Shown in pieces: positions 1-12,475 of a stretch of DNA of 64,000 nucleotides (within the stretch, counting starts at the first letter, position 1; every line of letters begins with the position of its first letter). The position numbers were made by a program, and so were the translations under genes. Source of the DNA: Hygrophila difformis (Eukaryota > Streptophyta > Magnoliopsida > Lamiales > Acanthaceae); assembly GCA_030278955.1 (NCBI GenBank), contig JAOANR010000003.1, forward strand, positions 22,529,050-22,593,049, in the 5' to 3' direction. The notes below the pieces were generated by a model. It was given only the letters and a program-made list of their open reading frames with translations. It did not search any database and had not been told where the DNA came from.

Positions 1-655
1 CTGCGTGAAATGCATGATGGGAGCAATTATATGAGAACAGAGGAAGTATTATTTATAGTACTATTTATTTGTTTATTTAGTTTTCTCTATGTGACCAAAT
101 TGCAGACAGTGAAGGATGGGTACCAATGGAGGAAATATGGACAGAAAGTGACAAGGGACAACCCTTCACCTAGGGCTTATTTCAAGTGCTCTTTTGCTCC
201 TTCCTGTCCTGTCAAAAAGAAGGTTAGAATTTAGAAAGGATCCAACATTCTGAACCCAATTTTGCCCAAGTTATCAAATTCCTCAAGTTACACACTCATT
301 TACCCCAACTTTACAGGTTCAAAGAAGCATAGAGGATCAATCCATTATGGTTGCAACATATGAAGGGGAGCACAACCATCCACACCCCATGAAACTCGAC
401 GTGAAGCCAATTAGCAGCTCAAATCGGAGCTCAACACTTGGCAGCTCCTCAGGACCCACAATCACCCTTGACCTCACCAAAAAGAAGCCAATTAGCAGCA
501 CTCAACAAGAAGCAACAAGTTCAAGAGGGAAAGCAGAGCCACCACAAATCCTACACTTGGTGGAACAGATGGCTTCCAACCTCACCAATGATCCCAGTTT
601 TAAGGCAGCATTGGCGGCTGCCATTTCGGGGAAGTTTCGTACAACAGAGTTATAG
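1..655 (+). CDS. WRKY transcription factor, group IIa (WRKY40/18/60-like), 3' part
   Basis: Nuclear DNA-binding factor that reads W-boxes; group IIa members act in defence and ABA responses (family knowledge). Two coding exons are clear: 106-222 and 317-655. Together they encode the WRKYGQK heptapeptide and a C-X5-C-X23-H-X-H zinc finger. The intron (223-316, GT...AG) falls inside the zinc finger just before VQRS, a typical WRKY position. The last exon continues into a Ser/Thr-rich tail and stops at 655. A short upstream piece (about 1-45) ending RTEE before a GT could be the preceding exon, but the intron would be only 60 bp, so that boundary is unsure. The N-terminal exons (group IIa usually has a leucine zipper) lie outside the window. 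The gene is convergent with the glycosylase gene ending at 955. Confidence 0.93.
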
Positions 656-954
656 CAATAACAGCAATCATTATTAGATCAGATTCAGAAGAATGGTCAC
701 TACAAGGTTGCCGTAAAATTTTGCTACCTCAGAAGAGGTTTGTGTTGTAATGAGAGAGTGTTGAATAATTCTAAAGTGTTAGGTTGTATACAAAAAGCCA
801 AATACAGATTACGAAGTGATGAGCCAAGATGAGAACAAAATAATTTATATTGAATTTATACACAAACTTCAGTAAGGAATAGGTTCATACAAATGTGGGA
901 AATTTCACATACTAGATTACAAAGAAAAATGATAATTAAGCACACATGGATGTA
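656..954. other. Convergent 3' UTR / intergenic spacer
   Basis: About 300 bp between the WRKY stop and the stop of the opposing glycosylase gene. It must hold both 3' UTRs and polyadenylation regions. No other gene is seen. Confidence 0.6.
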
Positions 955-3898
955 CTACCTGGACAAGCTCAGATTATCGATGCCTGTCACTAATTCAACT
1001 TCCATTGCATCTTCGGATATTTTAGTCTCGTTTCTCGGTGTAACGCTCTCGTTCTTACCTGCATTTGCACAATCTTGGTGTCTGAAACAGGTGATGAGGT
1101 GGTCATTTGTGAGTCCAGCCACTTGCATGAATGAGTAGACAACTGTAGGCCCTATTCCTCGCAGTCCTCTTCTGACCAGGTCTTTGCTTATGGTTTCAGC
1201 TTTTGATGTCTTGATTGGGACTTGTCGAGAATAGCGGAAATTACCAACAACAGGCTTGTGGTTGACAAAACCCCAAATGTATTTGTCAAATGAACCAAAC
1301 TCATCTATAATCTGCAGAATAGGACAAGAAGATCAGACTAAGGATTCATGTACTTTTCCGAATTGACTGTCTGCATTCTAAAATTGTCCTTCCTACCTTT
1401 TGTATTTCACTTAATGTATTATGTTGTGTAGTTAAGCATCAGTGGTTCAAGTGAATGCTTAATCGCTATTCCAGGTATACCTAACTTAACCATACATATC
1501 GAAGTTGCATTTGAACATAACCCGTGGATTTGACCTTCTTTCCAATGTATGGGATGATAGATCTGTCTCACCATTTTTCTTTCCAGATTGAGAAAAAATT
1601 ATTTCAATTTTTTGGCCTGTACTCTTTATCTGACCTCAGTCTTCTCTTTGCTAAAAACTGATAATACTATGGCATTGTTGAATGTATAATCCTACAAGTA
1701 AAGTAAGCAAAAAGTCTTCATGAAGGAAAGGATGCATACCTTGCAAATTTGACATGCATTTTCAATAATTGATCGTAGCTTTAGTTCCGACAGAAGAGTG
1801 CTAGCAGGACTTCCTGGTGTTGCAATTTTCTTGTCATTTAATTTTGACACAGCAATGGGATCAAAGTCAAGAAAGACTTCTCTGTGTTTCGATAAATTGT
1901 TCAATGAGATCAGCTTTAGATAGAAATAAACCTGATATATATATATACATATATTTTCTCTGAAGTATAAAATCATACGGAGTATTAAGCAAATACCTGA
2001 ATATATGCCTTCTACTCAGAATGACTGGCCATGCAAGTTCAGCCAATGCAGTGGAAAGGCTTAGAAGTTCAAAAAGTTTCCTGTGAATGGCAAGCAATTG
2101 TGGACATGAAGTAGCTGTAGAATTACCTTACCGATTCTAAAGACAAAAAGGATTCTAGCAGAATTACATACTTGTCATCATGAACTTGAAGTCCCCATTC
2201 TTCATCATGGAAGGCAGCATATAGTGGATCTTCATGAAAAACAAACCAATAAGAATAAGTTATTCTACAAAATTTGCACTATAAGCTGGTGGGAGAAATA
2301 TATGACAATTCTAAAAATTGAAGGCTGAACCACACATGGGGATTGGGAGGCAACTTATGTTCCTTGATTTCTTTTCTTCGTTTTTATATCATCATTGAAC
2401 ATTTTAGTAGCTAGTAGTATTATTTAACACCCTGGTCCACTATGGCAAGAAGTGACTACCTAGGATTGAAGACTAGCCATACAAATGAACAAGAGTTCTC
2501 TAGCACTCGGTCCATAAATACCAAAAATAGCAGACTTAATTTAGAACTTCTTATGGGACTGAAGGACTGACACCAACAGAAAGAAAGAAAGAAAGAAAGA
2601 GGGACATTCGTAACTTGAGTAGTCTTTCATTCCTTTCAAGTCAATTTTCAATATCATCATGTCTTAGGCTTAGGGTATTGTGTATTAAGTTCTGAGTTTA
2701 GTGGCACCAATCCAGTTGCAACACAAGTTTTGAAAACAAAATATGGATTGAACTGGAACCAGATTAGCAAAAGATCAAATTCATCAATAAGCAAAAAAAT
2801 AATAAAAAAAAAAATAAAAATAAAATAAAAAATCTAAACAAAAAAAAAAATCGAGCTCATGGAAAACTTAGTGTGCTGCATTTCCAGAGAGGAACCAACA
2901 CTTAGTACAAACAAATTAGTACATGTTTTTGAACGTTGATCATACACATAAGACAACCAAGATATCATCGGTAATGTATAAGCTAGAGGCTGTAAAATTT
3001 TCTCCGTAACAAAGATCTCCTTTTGAACTATAAATGCTTCTGAGTTCAAGTACAGCGAAGAAACACACACTACAAAATTATCATAAATGGGATTCACTTA
3101 GACATCCTAATCCTCTAAATTGTAACCAAAACAACACTGACAGTTAAGACAAGGCTACATTTAAGAAACTCATCATTCTCAAAATGCTAAAACTCAACGA
3201 ACTTACTAAGATCGTGAGAAAACAAAACTCAAATTCAGAGGGAGCTATTCAATGTGTGAATCATGCGTTATCAATCATTAAACAACTCAACCGATCTAGT
3301 GAATACATCAAACTATCATCTCTAGCCTTGTTTGGAGCACAAGAGAAAACATACCAGTATTTGGAGTCACCCAAGAACACCTTTTCTTCCCCATAGCTCC
3401 ATCATTCCCAAGTGCCTCATTCTCAGCCCCCACACTGTTCCCATTGGCCTCCTTAGCCTCAATTCGCTCGCTTTTAATGCTCAATTGCTGCTTCGTCTTC
3501 GAAGGTGTCCTCGGAGTCCCACTCCGCCTGCTAATCCTTCCAGTCGAGGCCCGGCTAAGTGAAGAATCCGATGAAGCATCTGAAGAACACGAGGCATTTA
3601 GGGACAAATTCGGCTGCCGCTGCCTCAATGTCGTGGCGATGCTGCTCAGGCTCTTCCTCAAACCCACGGGCGACGAGATTTTCTCCGACGCCATACCCGG
3701 TGTCGTCTGCAACGCCACCGGCGACTTCTTCCCCTTAGCAACGTCCGCATCCGGTGCCCGCCTCGTCTTCTCGCTCTTTGGCTTCGCAATAGGCTTCCAC
3801 AATTCAGCGGATCTGGACTTGTTCCCCGCTGGACCGAGCACCGGCCTAGCTTCCCCCTCACTTAAATTCATCGACTTCACCTTCGGCGGACCAAACAT
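955..3898 (-). CDS. DNA-3-methyladenine glycosylase I (TAG-type, HhH-GPD), five exons
   Basis: Base-excision repair enzyme that removes 3-methyladenine from DNA. Exons on the minus strand: 3898-3355, 2229-2172, 2080-1997, 1881-1740 and 1311-955. All junctions are GT/AG and keep one frame of 394 residues. The start is ATG at 3898 (MFGPPKVKSMN); an in-frame TTG six bases upstream is not a plausible plant start. Residues 1-170 are a Ser/Lys/Arg-rich tail, probably nuclear or organellar. The catalytic domain starts at KRCSWVTPNTDPLYAAFHDEEWG-like sequence (about 172-194). Cys174, His189, His347 and Cys351 match the four zinc ligands known in bacterial TAG. The motif FGSFDKYIWGFVNHKP is typical of plant members. 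Intron 1 (2230-3354) is about 1.1 kb and holds a short GAAA microsatellite near 2580. No disruption is seen. Confidence 0.95.
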
Positions 3899-5689
3899 TC
3901 CCAATTACCAAAGCTAGAATTCGTAAAATTCAACAACACAGACCCAATTTTCCAAAGAATCACACGGCAGGCGAAATTAGGGCTTTTTCCCCCAAAAAAT
4001 CGAGTGAGGCGTTAGTTGATGAAGCGCACTATACTAATGTGAGTGCAAGGGCAAACGAATCAAAATGCACCGCGATTTCAACAGCAAAAAAGCAGAATCA
4101 GGAGAGTGCAGGGCGAGGCAGTGATCGTGGCGGTGGCGCCGCGGTGGAAGAGCAATAAGGGGGGTAGGTCAACGGCGTTATTTATACATAAGAAATGGAG
4201 TGTTGGAAAGAAATATAATGAAATGGAAAATGGAAGCTGTGGAGTGAAGAGAGGCTCTTGGCATTAGCGTACGCACAGAGCAATAAATCGAACCATTAAT
4301 GTCTCGCCACGCCACTTGACGACATAAGGCACCCAACCTTCTTCACTTTACTAGTAGTATTATTAGTACAAATTAATTACTCCATAATTAAATAACTGTA
4401 GTTTGAAATTTTAAGTATGACTGACACCTTTTAAATTTAATTGTGAACAAAAAGGACATAAAATGGGATGCACACTTTCATTTAAATCTCAAGCAACAAA
4501 GTTCGTGCCGAAAATCAAAGTTTAGGCTTCTACCTTTCTCAACTTTTATTCCTTTTTTCGTGTTTTGCTTTGTTACAGTAGTAATTTGATAAAATTATGC
4601 TCAACTTATGTATATAGTTGTAAGAATCAATGCATAATTTTTTTTTTTTTTTATGTTTCATGTAATAAATGTGTGGTAAGTATAACAAAATACTGTAATT
4701 TTGAGATTTCTAATAAAATTTTATGTAATGAGTGATTAGTACTCTTTGAACTTAGCTTACATAGGGAACTTTTTTAAAAACTCGTTTGACTGTTTTTTTC
4801 TTTCTTTTCTTTTCTTTTTTTTTTTAAAAAAAAAATAAATAATCAAGAGATTTCTTAGGTTTCTTCCAAAGTAACCTCGAACAACTACGAGTAAATTCAA
4901 TTAATAAATCCTTTAAAACAGTAATTTCATTTATAATAACTCAAATTCAAAACATTAACTAACTATTTATAATAACTCAAATCTAAAAAAAAAAAATCAC
5001 TTAAGCTAATTGTATTTATAATAGTACTATAATATATTGAAATGAAAGTGCATATCCAGCAAGAAGATGATAATGAGCAGAAGGAGGAGGATGGTGTGGT
5101 CATGTCATGTGGACTGATGATTGATGAAGAAGCAGTTGGCATTTGCCAACTAAAACACGGGCCCAAAAGATAGAGAAACAGTTAAAAGTGATCATCAATT
5201 TAAGGGGGAGGGTGTGGGCCGGGCTGGGCTGACAAGGCAAATATGACAGATGTAATTGCAAAACAAAACAAGTGAGAATAGAGTTTATGTTACCTTAACA
5301 AAACAAAACAAATTAGTGAATAGTGGATCCATCATACTATATGAATAGGATGTTGCCTAATCTTTCTTGTATGTAATAGCAACATTGATTGATACCCATC
5401 CATATTCTTGGCCAAGAGAAACAAAGATGCATCCATTATATATCCCTTTTTTTTTTTTTTTTTTTTTTTTACCGGCTCAGTTCCTATACAGACTACTATA
5501 CCAACTGTACCTGCATTTCTGCTGGGAGACATTTATTTTGTGATGCTTGTATTTTTGTGTATCCAAGTATGATTTTGTGATATTGTGTTGTGTAGCTGTC
5601 TCATCTCCCAAAAATTACTGTCTACCATCATCCTCCGGCATTATTTGCAAATTTCGTTCCTTGACTCACCTCCGACTCCGGTTATCTCT
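3899..5689. other. Intergenic region upstream of the glycosylase gene
   Basis: It holds the glycosylase 5' UTR and promoter (about 3899-4250, GC-richer). The rest is AT-rich DNA with T/A homopolymers near 4630, 4810, 4985 and 5448-5470. I see no gene and no clear transposon end. Confidence 0.5.
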
Positions 5690-6200
5690 TCTTCAATTCC
5701 TTAGTTGAAGCAACGATCCGCAATCCGTTAGAATTCGGCCTTCTCGAAGGAATGGCATGGGAGCCGAGTAGGAAAATGAAGAGATAGGAATCCACAATTT
5801 TAGGGATAAGATCTGGAATGGTGAATGCGAGCACTGGCTTTGAATGGGTAATCAGAAAGTATATGGAATTAGGACTTAGGAGGAGAACAACGTGGCCTTT
5901 GCGGATATCCAATTCATCGGACAGGTAACTTGAGACGGTTTCAATTGCAAGCCACAAGTCGACAAAGGTGAGTTGACGGCTAGTGGAGGCGTCATTCGTC
6001 AATGAAGGCAGGCAAACTTGCCACGGTTGGCAAGATGAAAGTTGTCACGTCGAGAACATTCATTGGGTGGGAGAGCGATGGATTTGCGCTTGCATTAGAA
6101 GAAGGTTAGGTTTGGTTGGATTTACAGAAATCGCTGCTTGGATTCGATATTAGAATGGTCTCCGATGATTTCTGCCATTGAAGAAGTGGCCTGCAAATAC
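5690..6200 (-). pseudogene. 4-coumarate:CoA ligase-like (AMP-dependent synthetase) pseudogene fragment
   Basis: Minus-strand reading shows STSRQLTFVDLWLAIETVSSYL, then a stretch containing GHVVLLLSPNSIYF and SKPVLAFTIPDLIPKI. These are N-terminal blocks of the 4CL/4CL-like acyl-activating family, which makes CoA thioesters of hydroxycinnamates or fatty acids. The two last blocks are joined directly; the segment that normally separates them (about 40 residues) is missing. Upstream, pieces of the N-terminus (near 6190, and near 6060 with VLDVTTFI) lie in other frames with stops between them. No AMP-binding P-loop or C-terminal domain follows. This is a first-exon relic, not a gene. Confidence 0.72.
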
Positions 6201-6886
6201 TCCAAAATCACCGCAAATCTGCAACAAAAGCAGAAGCATCCCAGCAGATTTATTTATGTATTAAAAGAAGTAGAGTGTATGACTTAAATCCATAAATTGT
6301 TATCCAATTATGGTACAACCCTTTAAAAGTAGTATGACAACGTCACAAAAAACATTTTTTGCATTACAAAAAATATCTCTCAAATCACATATTTTTGTAT
6401 TACACAAAACATCACTCTTAATCACACAAAACACATTAATTTATCCATCACAGAACTCAATCCAAACATCACACACGCAATCCATTCCCCTCTTTTACTA
6501 CTACTTTCTACAGAGAAGCAATACGTACCATGCAAATCATTCATTCCATGAAAAGGTTTTTGCACCAACCAATTACAACCAATGATATTTCGTCATTTCT
6601 TTCTTTCTTTCTTGCAATTAGAGTAAGTACCAAATGTTGTCTTCATCAACCCCATAAGAAGACAGAGAGGAGAGGACCCACTTATCCGATCCAACGTTCG
6701 TTCTTTCCCACATTTAAATCCAACGGTCTATTTCCGCCCATACTGATACATAAACAGTCACTACTACACAACACACTGTTTCAACTTCCATTCCATTCCA
6801 CCGACTCCTTATCCCTTCCTTCTCCCCCATCACACACTCACAACCACCGTACCCTCCACTCCATAGTCATACTCCTCCCTCCATCA
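6201..6886. promoter_or_regulatory. Promoter and 5' UTR region of the PnsB1 gene
   Basis: This stretch between the 4CL relic and the PnsB1 ATG becomes CT-rich from about 6700, as plant 5' leaders often do. An upstream in-frame ATG at 6530 exists, but the extension it would add is low-complexity and unlike a transit peptide, so it is probably 5' UTR. I cannot place a TATA box with confidence. Confidence 0.4.
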
Positions 6887-9276
6887 ATGGCCGCCACTCC
6901 TCTTCCCTCAAAATCAATCCCTACATTCCTCTCATTCCCTCCTTCAACCCCACCTTTCCCTCATCAATTCACTATTCTACCTTTCCCAATCGCCGCCACT
7001 CGCTTCCCCAATTCCATTCGCGCCAATGCCCAAAACGGCAGGAAGCCAAACCCTTGGCTCGACCCCTTCGACCAGGGCGACGACCCTGAGATGGAGTACG
7101 GCCAGATTTTTTCCGACGGCAAGCAGGAGGAGGATCCCCGCCCGCCCGACAATCCCGATAATCCCTACGGATTTCTCAAGTTCCCGTCTGGCTACGCCGT
7201 GGAGATCGCCTCCTTAGGGTTGAAGATCCGAGGGGATGTCCGGAGGTGTTGCTGTGTGATTTCAGGGGGTGTTTACGAGAATCTGCTCTTTTTCTCGGCA
7301 ATTCAGCTCATTAAGGATCGGTACCCCGGCGTGCAGATTGATGTTGTGGCGACGCCAAGAGGGAAGCAGACTTATGAGATCAACAAGAATGTGCGATGGG
7401 CGAATGCCTTCCAGATAGACGAAGATTATCCTGATCCCGCCGAGTTTACCGATATGGTTGGACTGCTCAAGGTTTAATCCTATCATTCTCCACTACTATC
7501 TACTACTGTTTTAAGTTCTATAAGTAGTTACCTATATACCTTGAAATTTATTTGTTCATAGTATTGTATGCTTAAGGTGCGATTGGGAAATGATTAGAGT
7601 TTAGAGTTTAATGTTTCAAGTTTTCTAGTTAATCGTAAAAAATAGCTTTCGCTTTCAAGATAGTGTTAGATTTTGGTGTTTGGTCGTAGAGTTTTAATGT
7701 TAGACTTTACATGTTAGAGTTTGAAAGCTAAAAGTTGAAAGGGCTATCTTTTAGATTTTGGTGGTTAGAGCAAACCTAATGTTTGGTAGTTATTGTTTTT
7801 TGAGGAATTTTTAGTGTTCCAAATGCTGAATAGTATGAACTTCCCAAACACAACCTAAATCATACCACATTGTGGATGCGTGTGAGCTTAATTTCTTTCA
7901 CAATGAGTAATGGGATCTGCGTTTGCAGGGCAGGTATTATGATATGATATTGTCGACTAAGCTGGCCGGACTTGGTCATGCGGCATTCTTGTTCATGTCG
8001 AGTGCTAGGGACCGTGTTAGCTACATCTACCCAAATGTAAACTCTGCAGGCGCAGGATTATTCTTGTCTGATACTTTTAGGCCGGATAGCACAAATCTAT
8101 CTGAGGGTGGATACCACATGTAAGTACAAAAGTCTCATAAAATGTATCCAATAGTCTCATCAAACTATGTGTTTTCCATCGTTATCCTGAGGGGTCGCGC
8201 GATTTAGGTATCATCAAATGACTGACTGGCTAGGGAGACCATTTCGTAGCGTTCCCAGGCAACCCCTGCCTCCGCTGAAAGTGTCCATTTCAAGAAAGGT
8301 GAAGGAGGTAGTCGAGGCAAAGTATAGGAATGCTGGCGCGGTGAAGGGAAAATATGTTGTGATTCATGGGATTGAATCAGATTCACAGGCCTCAATGCAA
8401 TCCAGGGGAGACACTGATAGCTTACTACCATTAGAGATATGGGATGAGATTGCTAGCGCGATAAGGTGTATATATATATATATATATATCTCGATCAAAT
8501 TCTGTTTCTTGATTTGCTTGGATTGGAATAAGGAAACACTCTGATGATGAATTTCTTGGCTGGAAAAATGAACAGGGGAGTCACGCCGGTATTTGTCATC
8601 CCACATGAGAAAGAAAGGGAGAATGTTGAAGAAATTGTAGGAGAAGATGCTAGTATAGTGTTCATTACCACCCCTGGCCAGGTTTGCTTTCTTTAGATAG
8701 ACTGATGATCAATCATTTCTTGAGTTTTGAAATCACACAAGATTTGATCATATATGGATAACCCTTCATTGATAGATTCAATAGTATCATGAAACACCTT
8801 GCTTTCGACATTTTTCACCATGGTAAACTTAGTTTGGGGCAGTGTTGTTGAGGCAAACCAAGATTGTTTGGCTTCATCCTTTGCTATTATTGTTAGCTTG
8901 CTGCTCTGATCAACGACTCTGCTGGTGTAATCACTACGAACACAGCTGCTATACCGCTGGCACATGCACGCGAAAAACCAAGGTAAACTCTCTTGATCCA
9001 TATTGAGCTTTACATTAGTTTGATCGCACAATATGTGATGATCGTTTGATAAAACTGAAGTATGAAGTTTGAATTCATTCTGTGAAAACAAACTGCACAT
9101 CTTTTTGCAGCGTGGCATTGTTCTGTTCAGACGAAAAGGCAAAGGTGTTCGTCCCGAATCCAGAAGAGATGAAATGTGCAGTGATTTCATCAAAGACAGG
9201 GAAGCTTGTAGATATTGATGTTGAAGCAGTGAAGACTGCTGTCCAGATTTTCTGTATGCCTTTGGCCATTGTATAA
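6887..9276 (+). CDS. PnsB1: Photosynthetic NDH subcomplex B subunit 1, chloroplastic (PnsB1/NDF1/NDH48), six exons
   Basis: Subunit of subcomplex B of the chloroplast NDH complex, which carries cyclic electron flow around photosystem I at the thylakoid membrane. Exons 6887-7471, 7929-8119, 8208-8465, 8576-8681, 8897-8982 and 9111-9276 have GT/AG junctions and one frame of 463 residues. The ATG at 6887 starts a Ser/Pro-rich transit peptide of roughly 45 residues. Diagnostic blocks are NPWLDPFDQGDDPEMEYG, ASLGLKIRGDVRRCCCV, GRYYDMILSTKLAGLGHAAF and IHGIESDSQASMQSRGDTDS. The domain order (first half with GDVRR...YPGVQIDVV, second half with NTAAIPLAHAREKPS) resembles a glycosyltransferase-9 fold (inference). 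There is no disruption. Intron 1 (7472-7928) contains a MITE-like repeat and intron 3 starts with a TA microsatellite. Confidence 0.95.
7573..7860. repeat. MITE-like repeat inside PnsB1 intron 1
   Basis: A segment rich in AGAGTTTAGAGTTT-like runs, with imperfect inverted ends: TGGGAAATGATTAGAG on the left and AACTTCCCAAACACAACC on the right. A related copy lies at 39462-39765. Splice sites of the intron are unaffected. The superfamily is not clear. Confidence 0.5.
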
Positions 9277-9765
9277 TTCTTATAGAGGTGCTGCTCAGTG
9301 CTCATTCAAGTTTTTGTACAAAATTACTACTCTACTGTACAAAATATTTACCGCTGTATATGTTTATTGTTTAGAGGCATCCATGTTTCTTCTACTTAAA
9401 AGTTAAAAGGAAAAATGGGCTTCTAAGAATGGGCCTAATTATTAAGTGGGCCAAATTGGGCTGTGTAATGTACGTATTTAATACTACTAATTATTTTGGG
9501 TCGTCTGGGGAATGAGAATTTGTTTAATTTTAAAAACGGTATATGCCTTGAGGCTTTGAGTGGTTTGTTCAGAAAAGAAGAAAGCTTTTGAGTATATTTT
9601 TAACTTAATTTCTTAATACTATCATTAGAAGCCTCAAATTAAAAATGCCTCTGTGGAATGCATGATTAGGCATTTGTTTGATTGAATTCACGCTAGCATT
9701 AGAAATTTTATACACAGTAATCTGTCTATATAGAAAATTAGTAAAATTTAGCAAGATGTGGATCT
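9277..9765. other. PnsB1 3' UTR and AT-rich spacer
   Basis: The first part holds the PnsB1 3' UTR (no tail signal chosen). The remainder is AT-rich with no recognisable gene. Confidence 0.4.
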
Positions 9766-10299
9766 GGAAAAATTAAGGCCCTTTAAGTTTCAAAATTCAC
9801 CAAAATAGTCATCTTTGTTTCAATTGAAAAAATTAGTCCTCTAAATTTGATTTTTTCTCTAATTTAGTCCTTTTGACATAATAAATTTAATTAACATGTA
9901 ACAAACGATGATTAAGCCATTAATATGAGTCCCACAACCCTTAATTAAACGGGTCAACTCAACCCTTAATTTTGTTTGAATAAAATGAATTTTTGATAAA
10001 TGATTATTTTGTTTGAATAAAATTAGTTTTTAATAAGAGGTAATTTTATTTATAAAAAATAGTATTTTTTAATAAAATGAGTTTGATAAATGTGTTGGTG
10101 GGTTGACCCATTTAATTAAGGATTATATAACTAATATTAATGACTTAATTATTTTTCATTAGATATTAATTTGGCTTATTATGCCCGAAAGACTAAATTG
10201 TAGAAAACATCAAACATAGGGATCAATTTTTCCAATTCAAATGAAGAGGACCATTTTGATAAATTTTAAAACTTAAAGGACTAAAATGTTAACTTTTCC
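9766..10299. mobile_element. Mutator-type MITE with long TIRs and 10-bp target duplication
   Basis: The left end begins GGAAAAATTAAGG and the right end finishes ...GTTAACTTTTCC, its inverted complement. The inverted similarity runs inward for roughly 120 bp (AGTCCTTTAAGTTT-type blocks). It is flanked on both sides by the same 10 bp, ATGTGGATCT (9756-9765 and 10300-10309). A 9-11-bp duplication with long TIRs is the Mutator signature. There is no coding capacity in 534 bp. Confidence 0.85.
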
Positions 10300-10309
10300 A
10301 TGTGGATCT

Positions 10310-11849
10310 CTTCCATTCATATTCAATTAATTCTTTGAATTTGACATTCCCAAAGAGGTATGGGATTTCTTAGTTCTCTAATACAGATCTCATGATTATC
10401 ATTTGTTGCCTAAATTTTAGTGCTTGAATGAATGAGAGCAATCTAACGACTTTCTTGGTACTATCCAACCTCCTTGTCCTTGCCATATTTAAAAAAGTTT
10501 TTTTTTTTTTTTTAATATAAAAAAAAAGTACCAAAACATGATGGGTACTTGACTTGGGGTGGGTTAGGTTGGCGAAACCAGGATTATTAGTGAGGGATGA
10601 TCGGTTCCTACTATAACAAATTTCAGGAAGGGAGGGCTATTTTTTTTTTTTAATTAAAATTTAAAATGCAAATACCAAAATATTAAATTTTATATATACT
10701 ATCAAGGCTGGTTAGTTTCCACGCTCATTATGAAGGGGCCGAAGCCCTTCCATGGTAACATAGTTTTGCCCCCCCTGGGTTTGAGTAATGGTTAAAAATA
10801 GGCCCAAACCTTATTAGGAGGTGATTGGTTGGCAATGGACTTGTCGGAGATTGATGACTAAGGTTAGATTCCTACAACGTAACAATACTTCTTAGAGATT
10901 GGGAAGGGATGGAACCACACTTTAATGCCAGAATTCACCTCAAGACGGATTAGTCGGCTATTAGACCAGATAAGATCATAAAGTATTTTCCAAAAAAAAA
11001 AGCCATTTTTTTTTATTGAACCTTTTTTTTTTTTTTTAAAGTGTTACTTTCTTTGATTTTATAGAGGATATATTTTACAGAATGCGTATGGTTTGAAATG
11101 CAAATTCTATACTTTAGAAATTGTATTTCAATGGGCTCTACATTAAAGTAAAATATTGAGTGACTATATATTCTCTTGAGAGATATATAATCAGTGATTC
11201 ATAAATTCTTATATTCTATAATTTTTTTTTCAATTGGTGTCCTTTACTCTTTTCTTTTGCATTCTGCTTCATTGCTTTATTGGTCATGTCATGAGTCATC
11301 ACATCTTCCACATTAAGAATTACTAATAGTATATACATACAAATATAAATATATCTATATCTATTTATATGTAAATATACTTCCTCCATTTTTTAAATAT
11401 AGCTATGTTTGTGAATGACACTATTCACATAAATACTTTGAACTGTCATTTAACTTATCCATAATTTCATCACATGATGCAAATCCATGAAATCAAATTA
11501 TTAAAAGTGATATACACACATATGTATAGTTTTGAACTGTCAAATTAATGGTTTAAAGCTTGAATATATTATAAATTTTTAAATTTTATCTAAAAAGTAA
11601 TGGTATATTTGGTGATAATATTTTTTGGAAGAAAAATATAAATATTCGTAAGCAACAAATTAAACTCCACACTTTAGTTTTCATTCTCTAATTATTTATT
11701 ATTATTACACTCCATTTCTAACAAAGATTCAAAGTTTACATGACATCAACATCAACTTCCATGAATATGAATATGAAAATAACAATAATTTCCTTATTTA
11801 TTTATTTAATAAATGCTAGGACAAAAGCATATTAGTGTAAAACAGAAAA
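10310..11849. other. AT-rich intergenic DNA without a gene
   Basis: T/A homopolymers lie near 10500, 10640 and 11010. A less AT-rich stretch at 10700-10990 may be an old transposon piece, but nothing in it is recognisable. No ORF worth reporting. Confidence 0.4.
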
Positions 11850-12475
11850 TTTGATAGACAAGCAACTGCAAACAATTTTATTAATTCACAATCAAAGTCT
11901 ATACAATTTACAGAAATATAAGAAATTTAAGAATATCAAACGATATGTGGTTCGACTTCTAGAACTCCTTTGATTCCTCCAACTTGAGTACTTGGAAGTG
12001 TATTTGATACTTCCTCTATGGCTTCTTGGGATTTCTGCAGCGTTTTGTCGCTGTAGGATTTGGTCTCAAGTGTATGAGTCTTGAGATGTCTTGTCACTGA
12101 GTATATGCGTCTCAGTGTGTGAGTGTATGTGAGTCCCCCATTTGTGAAGAGAGTGCCTCTATTTATAGAGGAAGCATGTTGAACAATGGGCCGATCCAAG
12201 TACGTGGGCCTTTTGTCTGGGCTTGTTCACATAGGCTGATCTTCATGGGTTGGTCTCATTCCAAGTGTTCATTGGGTCATGTTGCATGTGAGTCTTTCAT
12301 TTAGACTTGTCCACAATGGCCCAATATAAATCCATTCGCCTTCATGGATCAAAGTAGCCCAAAATAATAACTATTTTAAGCACTTTATTTATTTAAAATG
12401 CTCAAAAATAATTAAAATTAATATTTAAAAACACGTGTCGTATTTTCACTGACCAACAAAATTTACGTGTTTACA
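11850..12475 (-). mobile_element. Probable solo LTR, minus orientation
   Basis: On the minus strand it begins TGTAAACACGTAAATTTTG (12475). A CTATAAATAG TATA-like box follows at about 12160-12170, then a leader rich in ACTCACACAC/GAGAC, then an AATAAAATTG polyadenylation-type signal near 11880. This order (U3, TATA, R, poly(A) signal) is that of an LTR. No primer binding site or second LTR is adjacent, and I could not find a clean 5-bp target duplication, so the 3' edge is approximate. It could instead be a stand-alone promoter relic. Confidence 0.42.

Noticed and set aside
893..1138. 81-codon plus-strand ORF
   Set aside because: Antisense of the last glycosylase exon.
3444..3917. 157-codon plus-strand ORF
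   Set aside because: Antisense shadow of exon 1 of the glycosylase gene, caused by its GC-rich codon bias.
8693..9193. 166-codon minus-strand ORF
   Set aside because: Antisense across PnsB1 exons 5-6 and an intron; no domain.
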